A stretch of DNA of 64,000 nucleotides from Thermomonas carbonis (GTDB taxonomy: Bacteria; Pseudomonadota; Gammaproteobacteria; Xanthomonadales; Xanthomonadaceae). The notes below the pieces were generated by a model that was not told where the DNA came from, searched no databases, and was given only the letters and a program-made list of their open reading frames with translations. Numbering within the stretch: position 1 is the first letter of the stretch; each line of letters starts with the position of its first letter. The stretch is taken from positions 1,584,001-1,648,000 of the forward strand of contig NZ_CP060719.1 in the NCBI RefSeq assembly GCF_014396975.1. Direction: 5' to 3'. Positions 36,843 to 45,955 of this stretch are shown here, piece after piece. The translations under genes were made by a program, and so were the position numbers.

Positions 36843-39626
36843 ATGCGCATCTTGAATCGCAACGTCTACGTGGGGCCCTCGCAGTACGCGAAGTTCCCGG
36901 TGATCCGCCTCGAACTCGACCTTGGCGCGCTGGAGCAATGGCCCACCGCGAAGCTGGGCGACGGCTTCGTCGACGGCCTGCTGGCCGCGCTGCCCGGACT
37001 GGCCGAACACGGCTGCTCCTATCGCGAGCCCGGCGGCTTCGTCCGCCGCATGCGCGAGGGCGAGGGTACTTGGCTGGGCCACGTGCTGGAACACGTCGCC
37101 ATCGAGCTGCAGAACGTGGCCGGCGAGGACGTCACCTTCGGCAAGACCCGCAGCATGTCCGACGATCGTCCCGGCGTGTATTCGGTGGTCTACGAATACG
37201 CGCAGAAAGAGGAGGGCATCGCTGCCGGCGAACTGGCGCTGAAGCTGCTGGATTCGCTGCTTCCCGCGGAGCTGCGCAGCGCCACCGACGACACCTGGAA
37301 CTGGGAAGAGGAACGCGACGGCTTCATCCGCTACGCGCAACGCCGCGCGCTGGGCCCGTCGACGATGTCGCTGGTGCGCGCCGCGGAAGAGCGTGGCATC
37401 CCGTGGCTGCGCCTCAACGAGCAATCACTGGTGCAACTCGGCCATGGCAAGTACCAGCAGCGCATCCAGGCCACGGTCACCGGACGCACCCCGCATATCG
37501 CGGTGGAACTGGCCAGCGACAAGGAAGAAACCAACAAGATCCTCGGCTCGCTCGGGCTGCCGGTGCCGCGCCAGGAACTGGTGACCAGCCAGACGGAAGC
37601 GCTGCGCGCCGCGCGCCGCCTCGGCGGTGGCGTGGTGCTGAAGCCGTACAACGGCAACCACGGTCGCGGCATCACCATCAACGTCAGCGCGGAAGACGAC
37701 ATCCGCGCCGGCTTCGAGGCCGCGCGCGAGCATTCGCGTTCGGTGATCGTGGAAACCTACCTGGCCGGCGACGACCATCGCCTGCTGGTGGTCAACGGCG
37801 AGCTGGTCGCGGCGACGCGGCGCACGCCGGGCCACGTGGTTGGCGATGGCGCGTCCACCGTGACACAGCTGGTCGAGGTCGTGAACAGCGATCCCCGCCG
37901 CGGCGTGGGTCACGAGAAAGTGCTGACCAAGCTCAAGCTCGACCGCGAGGCCGAACTGATGCTGGAACGCGTGGGCTACACCGCGGAGTCGGTGCCGAAA
38001 GCCGGCGAAGTGGTGCCGCTGCGCTCCACCGCGAATCTCTCCACCGGCGGCACCGCCACCGACGTGACCGACATCATCCATCCCGACAACCGGGCGATGG
38101 CCGAGCGCGCCGTGCGCGCGATCGGGCTGGACGTGGGCGGCGTGGATTTCCTCAGCACCAACATCGCCGAAAGCTACAAGTCGATCGGCGGCGGCATCTG
38201 CGAAGTGAATGCTGCGCCCGGCTTCCGCATGCACATCGCGCCGAGCGAAGGCACGCCGCGCGATGCGGCCGGCCCGGTGATCGAGATGCTGTTCCCGCCG
38301 GGCGCGCCGTCGCGGGTGCCGATCGCCGCGGTGACCGGCACCAACGGCAAGACCACGACCTCGCGCATGCTCGCGCACATCGCCAAGATGGCCGGCTACA
38401 CGCCGGGCCTGACGACCACCGACGGCGTCTACATCGACGGCCAGCGCACGGTGGAAGGCGACATGACCGGGCCGGTGTCCGCGCGCATGGTGATGGCCGA
38501 TCCGCAGATCGATTTCGCCGTGCTGGAAACCGCGCGCGGCGGCCTGGTGCGTGCCGGCATGGGCGTGGCCGAGGTCGACGTGGGCGCGGTGATCAACGTC
38601 GCTTCCGATCATCTTGGCCTGAAGGGCATCGACACGCTCGAGCAACTGGCCGAAGTGAAGCGCATCGTGGTGGAAGTGGCGCGCGAGTGCGCGGTGCTCA
38701 ACGCCGACGATCCCAACGTGCTGAAGATGTCCGCGTACACCGATGCCAAGGTCCTCTGCTACGTGACCATGAATCCGTCGCACCCGCTGGTGCGGGAGCA
38801 TGTGCGTGCCGGCGGCCGCGCCTGCGCGCTGGAGGCCGGCGTCAACGGCCACATGATCACCCTGTACGACAAGGGCAGCCACATCCCGCTGCTGTGGACG
38901 CATCTCATTCCGGCGACGCTGGAAGGACGCGCGCTGCACAACGTGCAGAACGCGATGTTCGCGGCGTCGATGGCGTTCTCGCTGGGCATGAAGCTGGATG
39001 CGATCCGCCACGGCCTGCGCACGTTCGACACCACGTTCTTCCAGGCCCCGGGCCGGATGAACGTGTACAACGAGCACCCGTTCAAGGTGATCATGGACTA
39101 CGCGCACAACGCGCACGCGACCAGCGTGATGGCCGACCTCGCGCAGCGCCTTGACGTCAGCGGACGGCGCATCGTCGTCGTCGCCGGGCCGGGCGACCGC
39201 CGCGACGAAGACCTGCGCGAAATCGCCGCCACCCTGGCCGGCAAGTTCGACCATTACGTGGTGCGTCGCGACGACGGCCTGCGTGGCCGCGACGGCGACG
39301 AAGTCCCGCGGATCATCTCCAAGGCGCTGGAAATCGCGGGTGTGGATCCCGCCGCGATCACCGTGATCCCCGACGAACAGGAAGCGGTCGATGCCGCCCT
39401 GCGCATGGGCCAGCCGGGCGACCTGCTGGTGGTGTTCGCCGACGCGCTGGTCCGCACCTGGAAGCAGATCATCCGCTTCAAGCCCGAGGGCGAGATGCAG
39501 AAGGCGACCGCGCGCGCTGAAGTGCCCACGCTGGAAACCACCCTGGACGAGCAACTGGTCGCGGCGATGGAAGGCGTGGTGCGCGACGAACGCGGCCTGC
39601 GCTTCGAGCGCGAGGAAAGCGATTGA
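36843..39626 (+). CDS. cphA: Cyanophycin synthetase
   Basis: 927 residues. It builds cyanophycin (poly-aspartate with arginine side chains) from Asp, Arg and ATP. It has three parts: the N domain (about 1-200, GTWLGHVLEHVAIELQNVAG), the ATP-grasp G domain (about 215-480, VVLKPYNGNHGRGITINV and NAAPGFRMH), and the Mur-ligase-like M domain with P-loop TGTNGKTTTS (from residue 498) and YAHNAHA. All three ATP/ligase regions look intact, so the enzyme should be functional. AGGGGC precedes the ATG. The next ligase-like gene starts in its stop codon. Confidence 0.95.
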   Translation: MRILNRNVYVGPSQYAKFPVIRLELDLGALEQWPTAKLGDGFVDGLLAALPGLAEHGCSYREPGGFVRRMREGEGTWLGHVLEHVAIELQNVAGEDVTFGKTRSMSDDRPGVYSVVYEYAQKEEGIAAGELALKLLDSLLPAELRSATDDTWNWEEERDGFIRYAQRRALGPSTMSLVRAAEERGIPWLRLNEQSLVQLGHGKYQQRIQATVTGRTPHIAVELASDKEETNKILGSLGLPVPRQELVTSQTEALRAARRLGGGVVLKPYNGNHGRGITINVSAEDDIRAGFEAAREHSRSVIVETYLAGDDHRLLVVNGELVAATRRTPGHVVGDGASTVTQLVEVVNSDPRRGVGHEKVLTKLKLDREAELMLERVGYTAESVPKAGEVVPLRSTANLSTGGTATDVTDIIHPDNRAMAERAVRAIGLDVGGVDFLSTNIAESYKSIGGGICEVNAAPGFRMHIAPSEGTPRDAAGPVIEMLFPPGAPSRVPIAAVTGTNGKTTTSRMLAHIAKMAGYTPGLTTTDGVYIDGQRTVEGDMTGPVSARMVMADPQIDFAVLETARGGLVRAGMGVAEVDVGAVINVASDHLGLKGIDTLEQLAEVKRIVVEVARECAVLNADDPNVLKMSAYTDAKVLCYVTMNPSHPLVREHVRAGGRACALEAGVNGHMITLYDKGSHIPLLWTHLIPATLEGRALHNVQNAMFAASMAFSLGMKLDAIRHGLRTFDTTFFQAPGRMNVYNEHPFKVIMDYAHNAHATSVMADLAQRLDVSGRRIVVVAGPGDRRDEDLREIAATLAGKFDHYVVRRDDGLRGRDGDEVPRIISKALEIAGVDPAAITVIPDEQEAVDAALRMGQPGDLLVVFADALVRTWKQIIRFKPEGEMQKATARAEVPTLETTLDEQLVAAMEGVVRDERGLRFEREESD

Positions 39627-41404
39627 GCATTGTCGCCATGCAGGAACCGTTCGAGGATTCGCGGCGGCTGACCGGTGCCAACCTGTATTTCGACGGCGCG
39701 GGCGCGGCGCTGGAAACGTCGCCGGGCCTCGCCTTCGATGCGGACACGTTGCAACGCTGGCGCGCGAACATCGTGCTTGCGCGTGCATTGCTGGATTGGC
39801 CGGAAGGTGCCGTCGTGGTGCGCGAGCACGCCACCGGTGCGTCGCTCGCCTTCGAGGCACCGTTCGACCAGCTCTACATCGCCGCCGAAGTGAACGAGTG
39901 GGCGCTGTATTCGGCGCTCGGCCAGCGTGCCAGCGATGCGCCGGTCGACGAGGAAGCCGAGCATCCACGCCCGCACGTCGCCCACGTCGACGACGACGGC
40001 GCCCTGCGCCAGTTGCAGGCGCTGGCCGCGACGGAAGCGAAGCCGGCGCTGCGCGCGTTGGTCGATGCGGCCCGCGCACGCGGCGTGCCCGCGCATGCGG
40101 ACGACGATGCGTTGTCGCTCGGCGAAGGCGCGACCTCACGGACTTGGCCGTTGTCCAGATTGCCCGCGATCGACGACGTGCCGTGGTTGCAGTTGCATGC
40201 GATCCCGAAAGCCGTGGTCACCGGCTCCAACGGCAAGACCACCACCGTGCGCCTGCTCGCGGCGATGCTGCGCGCGCACGGTCTGCACGCGGGCTACAGC
40301 AGCACCGATGGCCTGTTCATCGACGGCGAACGCGTCGAGGCCGGCGACTATTCCGGTCCCGTCGGCGCGCGCACCGTGCTGCGCGATCCGCGGGTCGATG
40401 CCGCCGTGCTGGAAACCGCGCGCGGCGGGCTGCTGCGGCGTGGCCTGGTCGCCCGCGATGCGCGCGTGGCGGTGGTCACCAACGTCGCGGCCGACCATTT
40501 CGGCGAATACGGCATCCACACGCTGGATCACATCGCGGCGGTGAAGCTGGTCGTCGCCAAATCGCTCGCGGCCGATGGCCTGCTGGTACTCAACGCCGAC
40601 GATCCGATGCTGGTCGCGCATGCGCCGGCAGCGCGCCGCATCGGCTGGTTCTCACTCGTATTCGCCGATGCGATGGGGCGCGGCGCGCCTGCCTGCGGTA
40701 TGCGCGATGGCCAACTGATCCTGTTCCGCGACGGCATCGAGTACGACCTCGGCGATGTTTCGGCAATGCCGCTCTCTGTGGGCGGCGCGGCGCGCTACAA
40801 CATCGCCAACATCGCGGGAGCGTCGTTGGCGGCGGATGCACTGGGCGTGGCGACGGACACGATTGCGGCCGTGCTCGCCCGCTTCGGTGCCAGCAATGCG
40901 GACAACCCCGGCCGCCTGCAGCGCTGGACGCTGGGCGATGTCGAGGTGCTGCTGGACTATGCGCACAACCCGGACGGCCTGCGTGGCCTGCTCGATGTCG
41001 CGGCCGGCCTGCGTCGCGGGGGGCGCCTGGGACTGCTGCTGGGCCATGCCGGCAATCGGCTGGAATCGGATTTCCATGCCTTGGCGGCGGTTGCCGCCGA
41101 CGCGAAACCCGACCGCGTGTGGCTGAAGGACATCGGTGGCGAGTACCTGCGCGGGCGCGCCTCCGGCGACGTGGCGATGATCCTGCGCGACGCGCTGCTT
41201 GCGTCCGGCATCGCCGAGACCGACCTGCCGATCTGCCTGGACGAAGCACAGGCCTCACGCGAGGCCCTGGCCTGGGCACGGGCTGGCGATTTGCTGGTGT
41301 TGCCCGTGCACGAACTGGCGCGACGCGACGAGGTCGTGGCCTTGCTGGATCGCTTGCAGGCCGAAGGCTGGCGTGCGGGCGAGGCGTTGCCGGCGGACGC
41401 GTGA
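39623..41404 (+). CDS. Second cyanophycin-synthetase-like Mur ligase (CphA' type), no ATP-grasp domain
   Basis: 593 residues. The Mur-ligase module (about 195-570) is well kept: TGSNGKTTT P-loop (from 200), DGLFIDGERVEAGDYSGPVG, LETARGGLLRRG and YAHNPDGLRGL. The first 195 residues (SRRLTGANLYFDGAGAALET) are related to the region before the ligase in some cphA paralogues, but no ATP-grasp domain is seen. Such a partner gene accompanies cphA in several proteobacteria. It probably assists cyanophycin assembly or processing, but its reaction cannot be read here. The TTG at 39623 has AGGA six bases upstream and overlaps the cphA stop; ATG 39638 is the alternative. Confidence 0.8.
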   Translation: MSIVAMQEPFEDSRRLTGANLYFDGAGAALETSPGLAFDADTLQRWRANIVLARALLDWPEGAVVVREHATGASLAFEAPFDQLYIAAEVNEWALYSALGQRASDAPVDEEAEHPRPHVAHVDDDGALRQLQALAATEAKPALRALVDAARARGVPAHADDDALSLGEGATSRTWPLSRLPAIDDVPWLQLHAIPKAVVTGSNGKTTTVRLLAAMLRAHGLHAGYSSTDGLFIDGERVEAGDYSGPVGARTVLRDPRVDAAVLETARGGLLRRGLVARDARVAVVTNVAADHFGEYGIHTLDHIAAVKLVVAKSLAADGLLVLNADDPMLVAHAPAARRIGWFSLVFADAMGRGAPACGMRDGQLILFRDGIEYDLGDVSAMPLSVGGAARYNIANIAGASLAADALGVATDTIAAVLARFGASNADNPGRLQRWTLGDVEVLLDYAHNPDGLRGLLDVAAGLRRGGRLGLLLGHAGNRLESDFHALAAVAADAKPDRVWLKDIGGEYLRGRASGDVAMILRDALLASGIAETDLPICLDEAQASREALAWARAGDLLVLPVHELARRDEVVALLDRLQAEGWRAGEALPADA

Positions 41405-41446
41405 GCGGGCTCGCTTAGAATGGCGCTCCCCCGCGAGCGCCCTGCC

Positions 41447-41794
41447 ATGCACGACGACCGATTCGCCCGCCTGCCCAAGCCGCCGTATTACGCGGTGATC
41501 TTCAGTTCGCTACGCCGTGGCGATGCCGCCGATGGCTATGCCGAGGCCGCGACACGCATGGATGAGTTGGCGCGCGTGCAGCCCGGTTTCCTGGGCGTTG
41601 AATCCGCGCGCGACAACGAAGGCTTCGGCATCACCACCGCGTATTTCGACAGCGAAGCCTCGATCAAGGCCTGGCGCGGCCACGACGAACACGCCAGCGC
41701 CCGCCAGCGCGGTCGCGACGCTTGGTATGCGCAGTTCGCGGTGCGGGTGGCGAAAGTGGAACGGGCCTACGAATGGGAGTGCGGAAATGCATGA
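41447..41794 (+). CDS. Antibiotic biosynthesis monooxygenase (ABM)-domain protein
   Basis: 115-residue dimeric ferredoxin-like-fold protein: [20 protein letters not shown], then [20 protein letters not shown], then [20 protein letters not shown]. Many relatives have unknown roles; some oxygenate aromatic compounds or bind haem. A TAGAAT box (41416-41421) may be a -10 element for an internal promoter here. Its last 8 bases overlap the start of trpC, so the two are translated together, and it links the cyanophycin block to the rest of the trp operon. Confidence 0.8.
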   Translation: MHDDRFARLPKPPYYAVIFSSLRRGDAADGYAEAATRMDELARVQPGFLGVESARDNEGFGITTAYFDSEASIKAWRGHDEHASARQRGRDAWYAQFAVRVAKVERAYEWECGNA

Positions 41795-42578
41795 TGTGCT
41801 GAAGCGCATCCTGGCGCGCAAGCAGGAAGAAGTGGCTGAACGCCGCGAGCGTGTCTCCCTGTTCGAGTTGAAGGCGCGTGTTGCATCCTCGCCGCCCGTG
41901 CGCGGCTTCGCCGATGCGGTCGAGGCGAAGATCGTCGCGGGCTTGCCGGCGGTGATCGCCGAAATCAAGAAGGCCAGCCCGAGCAAGGGCATGATCCGAC
42001 CCGATTTCCATCCGGCCGAGATCGCGCGCAGCTACGAGGCCGGCGGCGCGGCCTGCCTGTCGGTGCTGACCGACATCGATTTCTTCCAGGGCAGCGATGC
42101 CTACCTGCGGCAGGCGCGTGCGGCATGTTCGCTGCCGGTGTTGCGCAAGGACTTCATCGTCGATGCGTACCAGTTGCAAGAGGCGCGCGTGCTCGGCGCC
42201 GACTGCGTGCTGCTGATCGCCGCGGCGCTGGACGACCGGCAGCTGTCCGAATTCGCCTTCATCGCCGACGAGCTCGGCATGGACGTGCTGGTCGAGGTGC
42301 ACGACCTCGACGAACTCGAGCGTTCGCTGCCGATCCCTGCGCGCCTGCTCGGCATCAACAACCGCAACCTGCGCACGTTCGAGGTGTCGCTGCAGGCCAC
42401 GCTGGACCTGAAGGCGATGGTACCGAACGATCGCGTGCTTGTGACCGAGAGCGGCATCGTCGCCCCGGCCGACGTGCAGTTGATGCGCGATGCCGGCGTG
42501 CATGCCTTCCTGGTCGGCGAGGCCTTCATGCGCCAGCCGGATCCGGGCCGCGCGCTCAGCGACCTGTTCGCCGCGTGA
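41787..42578 (+). CDS. trpC: Indole-3-glycerol phosphate synthase
   Basis: 263-residue TIM barrel closing the indole ring in tryptophan synthesis. It shows [60 protein letters not shown] and VTESGI, with the catalytic Lys residues in [10 protein letters not shown] and LRKDF. It starts inside the ABM gene (8-base overlap). Fused TrpF is absent, as usual in this family. It is followed by a HAD phosphatase gene in a GTGA overlap. Confidence 0.95.
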   Translation: MHDVLKRILARKQEEVAERRERVSLFELKARVASSPPVRGFADAVEAKIVAGLPAVIAEIKKASPSKGMIRPDFHPAEIARSYEAGGAACLSVLTDIDFFQGSDAYLRQARAACSLPVLRKDFIVDAYQLQEARVLGADCVLLIAAALDDRQLSEFAFIADELGMDVLVEVHDLDELERSLPIPARLLGINNRNLRTFEVSLQATLDLKAMVPNDRVLVTESGIVAPADVQLMRDAGVHAFLVGEAFMRQPDPGRALSDLFAA

Positions 42579-43315
42579 GCGTGCACGAAGCCGCATCGGC
42601 ATTCCCTCCGCCGCGCGACGATGCGCCGCTGGTGGTGTTCGACTTCGACCACACCCTGTACGACGGCGACTCCGGCAGCCATCTTTTCAAGTGGCTGATC
42701 CAGCGCGCGTGGTGGCGGCAGTTGTTGGCGATCCTGGCCGCACCGTTCGCCGGGCCGATGGTCGCGTTCCTGCCGACGCGCCGTGCCGGCATCTCGGTGT
42801 TCGTCTGGATCGGCACGATCGGGCTGCATCGCAGGCGTGATCTCGACGCGCTGATCGATGCGTACGTGGCCGGCCATGTCGATGCGATCCAGTCGCGCCT
42901 GTTGCCGATCGCGCTGGAGGTGTTCCGCGCGCATCGTGCCGCCGGCGATCGGGTGGTCGTGGCCACAGGCGCCCCGCCGGAACTCGCGCGCGCCATCCTG
43001 ACTTTCGTGGCCCACCACGACGTGCCGGTAGTGGGCACCTTGGTCGGGCCGAAATTCGGCGCGGTCGCGGCGATCCGCCACTGCCACCACGCGATGAAGA
43101 TGACCATGCTGCGCGATGCCGGTTTCATCCAGCCGGTGGCCATCGCCTACACCGACAGCAGCGCCGACCTGCCCTTGCTGCAGGCCGCGGTGCGCCCGGT
43201 GGTGGTGAATCCGAAAGCCGGCAGCGTGGCGATGTTCCGCAAGGTGCTGCCCGCGGGCACGCCGATCCTCAACTGGGGCTGCGCCGACCGCGCGGGGCAA
43301 CGGGTCGCGGGCTAG
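42575..43315 (+). CDS. HAD-family (subfamily IB) phosphatase
   Basis: 246 residues. Motif I is [14 protein letters not shown] (Asp nucleophile), motif [15 protein letters not shown], and motif [19 protein letters not shown] hydrophobic pair of helices ([17 protein letters not shown]) sits in the cap, as in the SerB-like/PGP-type HAD-IB group. The substrate is unknown; serine phosphate and phosphatidylglycerol phosphate are family examples. GTG at 42575 overlaps the trpC stop; GTG 42581 is an alternative. Confidence 0.85.
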   Translation: MSVHEAASAFPPPRDDAPLVVFDFDHTLYDGDSGSHLFKWLIQRAWWRQLLAILAAPFAGPMVAFLPTRRAGISVFVWIGTIGLHRRRDLDALIDAYVAGHVDAIQSRLLPIALEVFRAHRAAGDRVVVATGAPPELARAILTFVAHHDVPVVGTLVGPKFGAVAAIRHCHHAMKMTMLRDAGFIQPVAIAYTDSSADLPLLQAAVRPVVVNPKAGSVAMFRKVLPAGTPILNWGCADRAGQRVAG

Positions 43316-43435
43316 CGAGCGCCATCACGGCGTTCGCTGCGACCCTGAGCGTCCCTCCACGGATGGCCGGGCTGGAGATCGGTCATTCGTTGATGTCGCG
43401 CCACGGACGGCGACGGCAGGCACAGCGCGCCGGGA

Positions 43436-43819
43436 TCAGCCGGGCCCGAACAGCCGTTCGAGGAACGACGGGTCCTCGCTGACTTCGCGGAATTCGCCGG
43501 CGTCGTAATAGCGGCCGTAGCAGGTCTTGCAGCTCTCGAAATGGATGTCGGGATACCCGGCATCGACCATGCGGATCAGCGGCACATGCGCGCATTGCGG
43601 GCAGGCCAGGGTGCGCGGTTCCGGCGCGGACGTGCCGGCATAACGCGCGGTGTCGATCTGCTCGGCGCGCTCTTCCAGCTGCTCGCTGGCCATCAGCGGC
43701 AGCCACAGGCCGTGGCAACCCTCGCAGCGATAGGCATCGTTTTCCGGATGGCGCTGGATGCGCATCTGCGCATCGCACTTGGGGCAGGCGAATGCCTGCG
43801 GCCGGGCTGCGTCCTGCAT
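43436..43819 (-). CDS. zf-TFIIB-type zinc-ribbon protein
   Basis: 127 residues with two zinc ribbons: CPKCDAQM ... CEGCHGLWLP (about 12-40) and CPQCAHVPL ... CKTCYGRYYDAGE (about 75-107). The second resembles the DUF/zf-TFIIB family with the GxxxDxxE tail. It may bind nucleic acid or act as a metal-binding adaptor. Its ATG lies 2 bases after the acetyltransferase stop, so clp, GNAT and this gene form one unit. Confidence 0.8.
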   Translation of the reverse strand: MQDAARPQAFACPKCDAQMRIQRHPENDAYRCEGCHGLWLPLMASEQLEERAEQIDTARYAGTSAPEPRTLACPQCAHVPLIRMVDAGYPDIHFESCKTCYGRYYDAGEFREVSEDPSFLERLFGPG

Positions 43820-43821
43820 GG

Positions 43822-44289
43822 TCAAGCTCCCAGTTGTTTCACGAAACGCACGGAACTGTCCTTGTAGCCGCAGGCCCGGTAGAACGCATGCGCCTCGGTG
43901 CGCTGCGAGCCGCTGGTGAGTTCGATGCGAGCGGCACCGCCGGTGCGGGCGCGGCGTTCGGCTTCCTTCAGCAACTGGCGGCCGATGCCCAGGCCCTGCG
44001 AGGTCGGGGTGACCACCAGCGCGGTGACCCGGCAGGTGATGGTGCCCAGCGGCAGGTAGTACATGTAGTCCAGCGCGACCAGCCCGCACACCGCGCCGTC
44101 GCGGCGGGCCAGCACCAGCGCCTGGCGATCGTTGGCGGCGATCGCGTCGATCCGCTCGGCGGCCTCGTCGATCTCGCAGGGATAACCCAGTTCGGTGAGC
44201 AGGCGGGCCACGTCGTCGGCGTCGGCGATCATCGCGCTTCGCAGGTCGGTGCCGAGTGGGGAATGCCCGGTGGAGAACGCCTGGCTCAT
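43822..44289 (-). CDS. GNAT-family N-acetyltransferase
   Basis: 155 residues. The acetyl-CoA loop is VVTPTSQGLGIGRQLLKEAE, followed by RIELTSGSQRTEAHAFYRACGY, typical of the GNAT fold. The start at 44289 (MSQAFSTGHSPLG) lies 7 bases after the clp stop. The substrate is unknown. Its place between clp and the zinc-ribbon gene suggests co-transcription with the regulator. Confidence 0.85.
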   Translation of the reverse strand: MSQAFSTGHSPLGTDLRSAMIADADDVARLLTELGYPCEIDEAAERIDAIAANDRQALVLARRDGAVCGLVALDYMYYLPLGTITCRVTALVVTPTSQGLGIGRQLLKEAERRARTGGAARIELTSGSQRTEAHAFYRACGYKDSSVRFVKQLGA

Positions 44290-44296
44290 GCGCAGG

Positions 44297-44980
44297 TCAG
44301 TCGCGGGTGCCGTAGATGACCACGGTCTTGCCGCGCGCATGCAGCTTGCCGTCGGCCTCCAGTTTCTTGAGCACGCGGCCGGCCATTTCGCGCGAGCAGC
44401 CGACCAGCCGCGCCAGCTCCTGGCGGGACACGCGCAACTGGCTGCCCTGCGGATGGCTCAGCGCGTCGGGCTCGCGGGACAGGTCGAACAGGGTGCGGTA
44501 GATGCGGTCGCTGACATCGAGGAAGGCCAGGCGGCCGGCCTTGCGGCTGGTGTCGAGCAGGCGCTGGCTGATCTGCGCACCCATCGAATACAGCAGGCGG
44601 GAGGCGTCGTTGGCCTGGGCGGTGAGCAACTGCTGCAGGCGCTCGTAACCGATCTCGGCCAGTTCGCAGGCGGTGCGCGTGCGCAGTGCCACCGCGCGCT
44701 GGTCGGCGTCCACGAACAGGCCCATCTCGCCCACGAATTCGCCCGGGCCGATGTAGCCCAGCACCAGTTCGCGGCCGTCATCCTCGCTGGCGATGATGCT
44801 GATCGAGCCGGACATGATGTAGTAAAGCGTGCCCGCGGCGTCGCCGGGCCGGAACACGTCGCTCCGCGCCGGGTACTTGCGGCGGTGGCACTGCGCGATG
44901 AAGCGCTCGATCGTCGCGGCGTCCGCCAGCAGCGGATTGATCGCGCGCGGCATGACGGGCTTGTTGAAGATCGCGCTCAT
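44297..44980 (-). CDS. clp: CRP/FNR-family regulator Clp
   Basis: 227 residues. The N-terminal cyclic-nucleotide-binding barrel (about 20-130, VFRPGDAAGTLYYIMSGSIS; GPGEFVGEMGLF) and C-terminal winged helix (LRVSRQELARLVGCSREMAG) match the Xanthomonas Clp, the global regulator of exoenzymes and virulence that responds to cyclic di-GMP. In the ligand pocket the sequence is DADQRAVALRTRT: the position of E. coli CRP Ser83 and, by my recollection, Clp Glu99 is Ala96 here. The start at 44980 has GAGG 5 bases upstream. It is divergent from speD, as in relatives. Confidence 0.9.
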   Translation of the reverse strand: MSAIFNKPVMPRAINPLLADAATIERFIAQCHRRKYPARSDVFRPGDAAGTLYYIMSGSISIIASEDDGRELVLGYIGPGEFVGEMGLFVDADQRAVALRTRTACELAEIGYERLQQLLTAQANDASRLLYSMGAQISQRLLDTSRKAGRLAFLDVSDRIYRTLFDLSREPDALSHPQGSQLRVSRQELARLVGCSREMAGRVLKKLEADGKLHARGKTVVIYGTRD

Positions 44981-45105
44981 CTGCACCTCGTCGGGGGATA
45001 CCGAAGCTTAGGCGGAACCGTGATGGCGGGCAAACTTCTGCGCGCGCCGGGCGACGGTTTGCCGCATAATCGCGGGCCTGTCCGTGCCTCCCGGAACTGC
45101 CTGAC

Positions 45106-45897
45106 GTGGTCAAACCGCTGCCGCGCTTGAAGCTGCAAGGCTTCAACAACCTCACCAAGTCGCTGAGCTTCAACATCTACGACGTGTGCTACGCGGCGTC
45201 GGAAGACGAGCGCCAGCGCTACATCGAGTACATCGACGAGGAATACAACGCCGATCGCCTCACCCAGATCCTCACGGATGTGGCGGAGATCATCGGTGCC
45301 AACATCCTCAATATCGCGCGCCAGGACTACGAGCCGCAGGGTGCATCGGTGACGATCCTGATCTCCGAACAGCCGGTGGTCGACAAGGCCGATGCCAAGG
45401 GCGTGATTTCCGATGCGGTGGTCGCCCACTTGGACAAGTCGCATATCACCGTGCACACCTATCCGGAAACCCATCCGGACAACGGCATCGCGACGTTCCG
45501 CGCCGACATCGACGTGTCGACCTGCGGAGTGATCTCGCCGCTGAAGGCCCTGAACTACCTGATCGAGTCGCTGGAGTCCGACATCGTGGTGATGGACTAC
45601 CGCGTGCGCGGCTTCACCCGCGACGTGAAGGGCCGCAAGCACTACATCGACCACAAGATCAACTCGATCCAGGACTACCTGGCCAAGAATGTCGGCGCGC
45701 GCTACGAGATGCTCGACGTCAACGTCTACCAGGAAAACATCTTCCACACGAAGATGCACATGAAGGAATTCGACCTCGACACCTACCTGTTCGAGGAGAA
45801 AGCGAAGAACCTGTCGTTCAAGGAGCGCATGAAGATCGAGGCGCGCCTGAAGCGCGAGATCGAAGAGCTCTACCACGGCCGCAATCTGATCGACTGA
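45106..45897 (+). CDS. speD: S-adenosylmethionine decarboxylase proenzyme
   Basis: 263 residues, E. coli-type (class 1A). It makes decarboxylated AdoMet for spermidine. It self-cleaves at Lys111-Ser112 ([16 protein letters not shown]) to form the pyruvoyl cofactor, and the catalytic [20 protein letters not shown] follows. It starts with GTG at 45106. A strong stem-loop terminator follows. The clp-speD divergent pair is typical for xanthomonads. Confidence 0.94.
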   Translation: MVKPLPRLKLQGFNNLTKSLSFNIYDVCYAASEDERQRYIEYIDEEYNADRLTQILTDVAEIIGANILNIARQDYEPQGASVTILISEQPVVDKADAKGVISDAVVAHLDKSHITVHTYPETHPDNGIATFRADIDVSTCGVISPLKALNYLIESLESDIVVMDYRVRGFTRDVKGRKHYIDHKINSIQDYLAKNVGARYEMLDVNVYQENIFHTKMHMKEFDLDTYLFEEKAKNLSFKERMKIEARLKREIEELYHGRNLID

Positions 45898-45917
45898 CCG
45901 GTTCCGTCGCGATTGAA

Positions 45918-45944
45918 GAAAAGCCGGCGCAAGCCGGCTTTTTC
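45918..45944. terminator. Bidirectional terminator after speD
   Basis: Stem GAAAAGCCGGC (45918-45928) with GCCGGCTTTTTC, GCAA tetraloop. A and T runs at both ends let it work for speD and for the gene converging on it from the right. Confidence 0.9.
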
Positions 45945-45955
45945 ATGCGTGGAAC

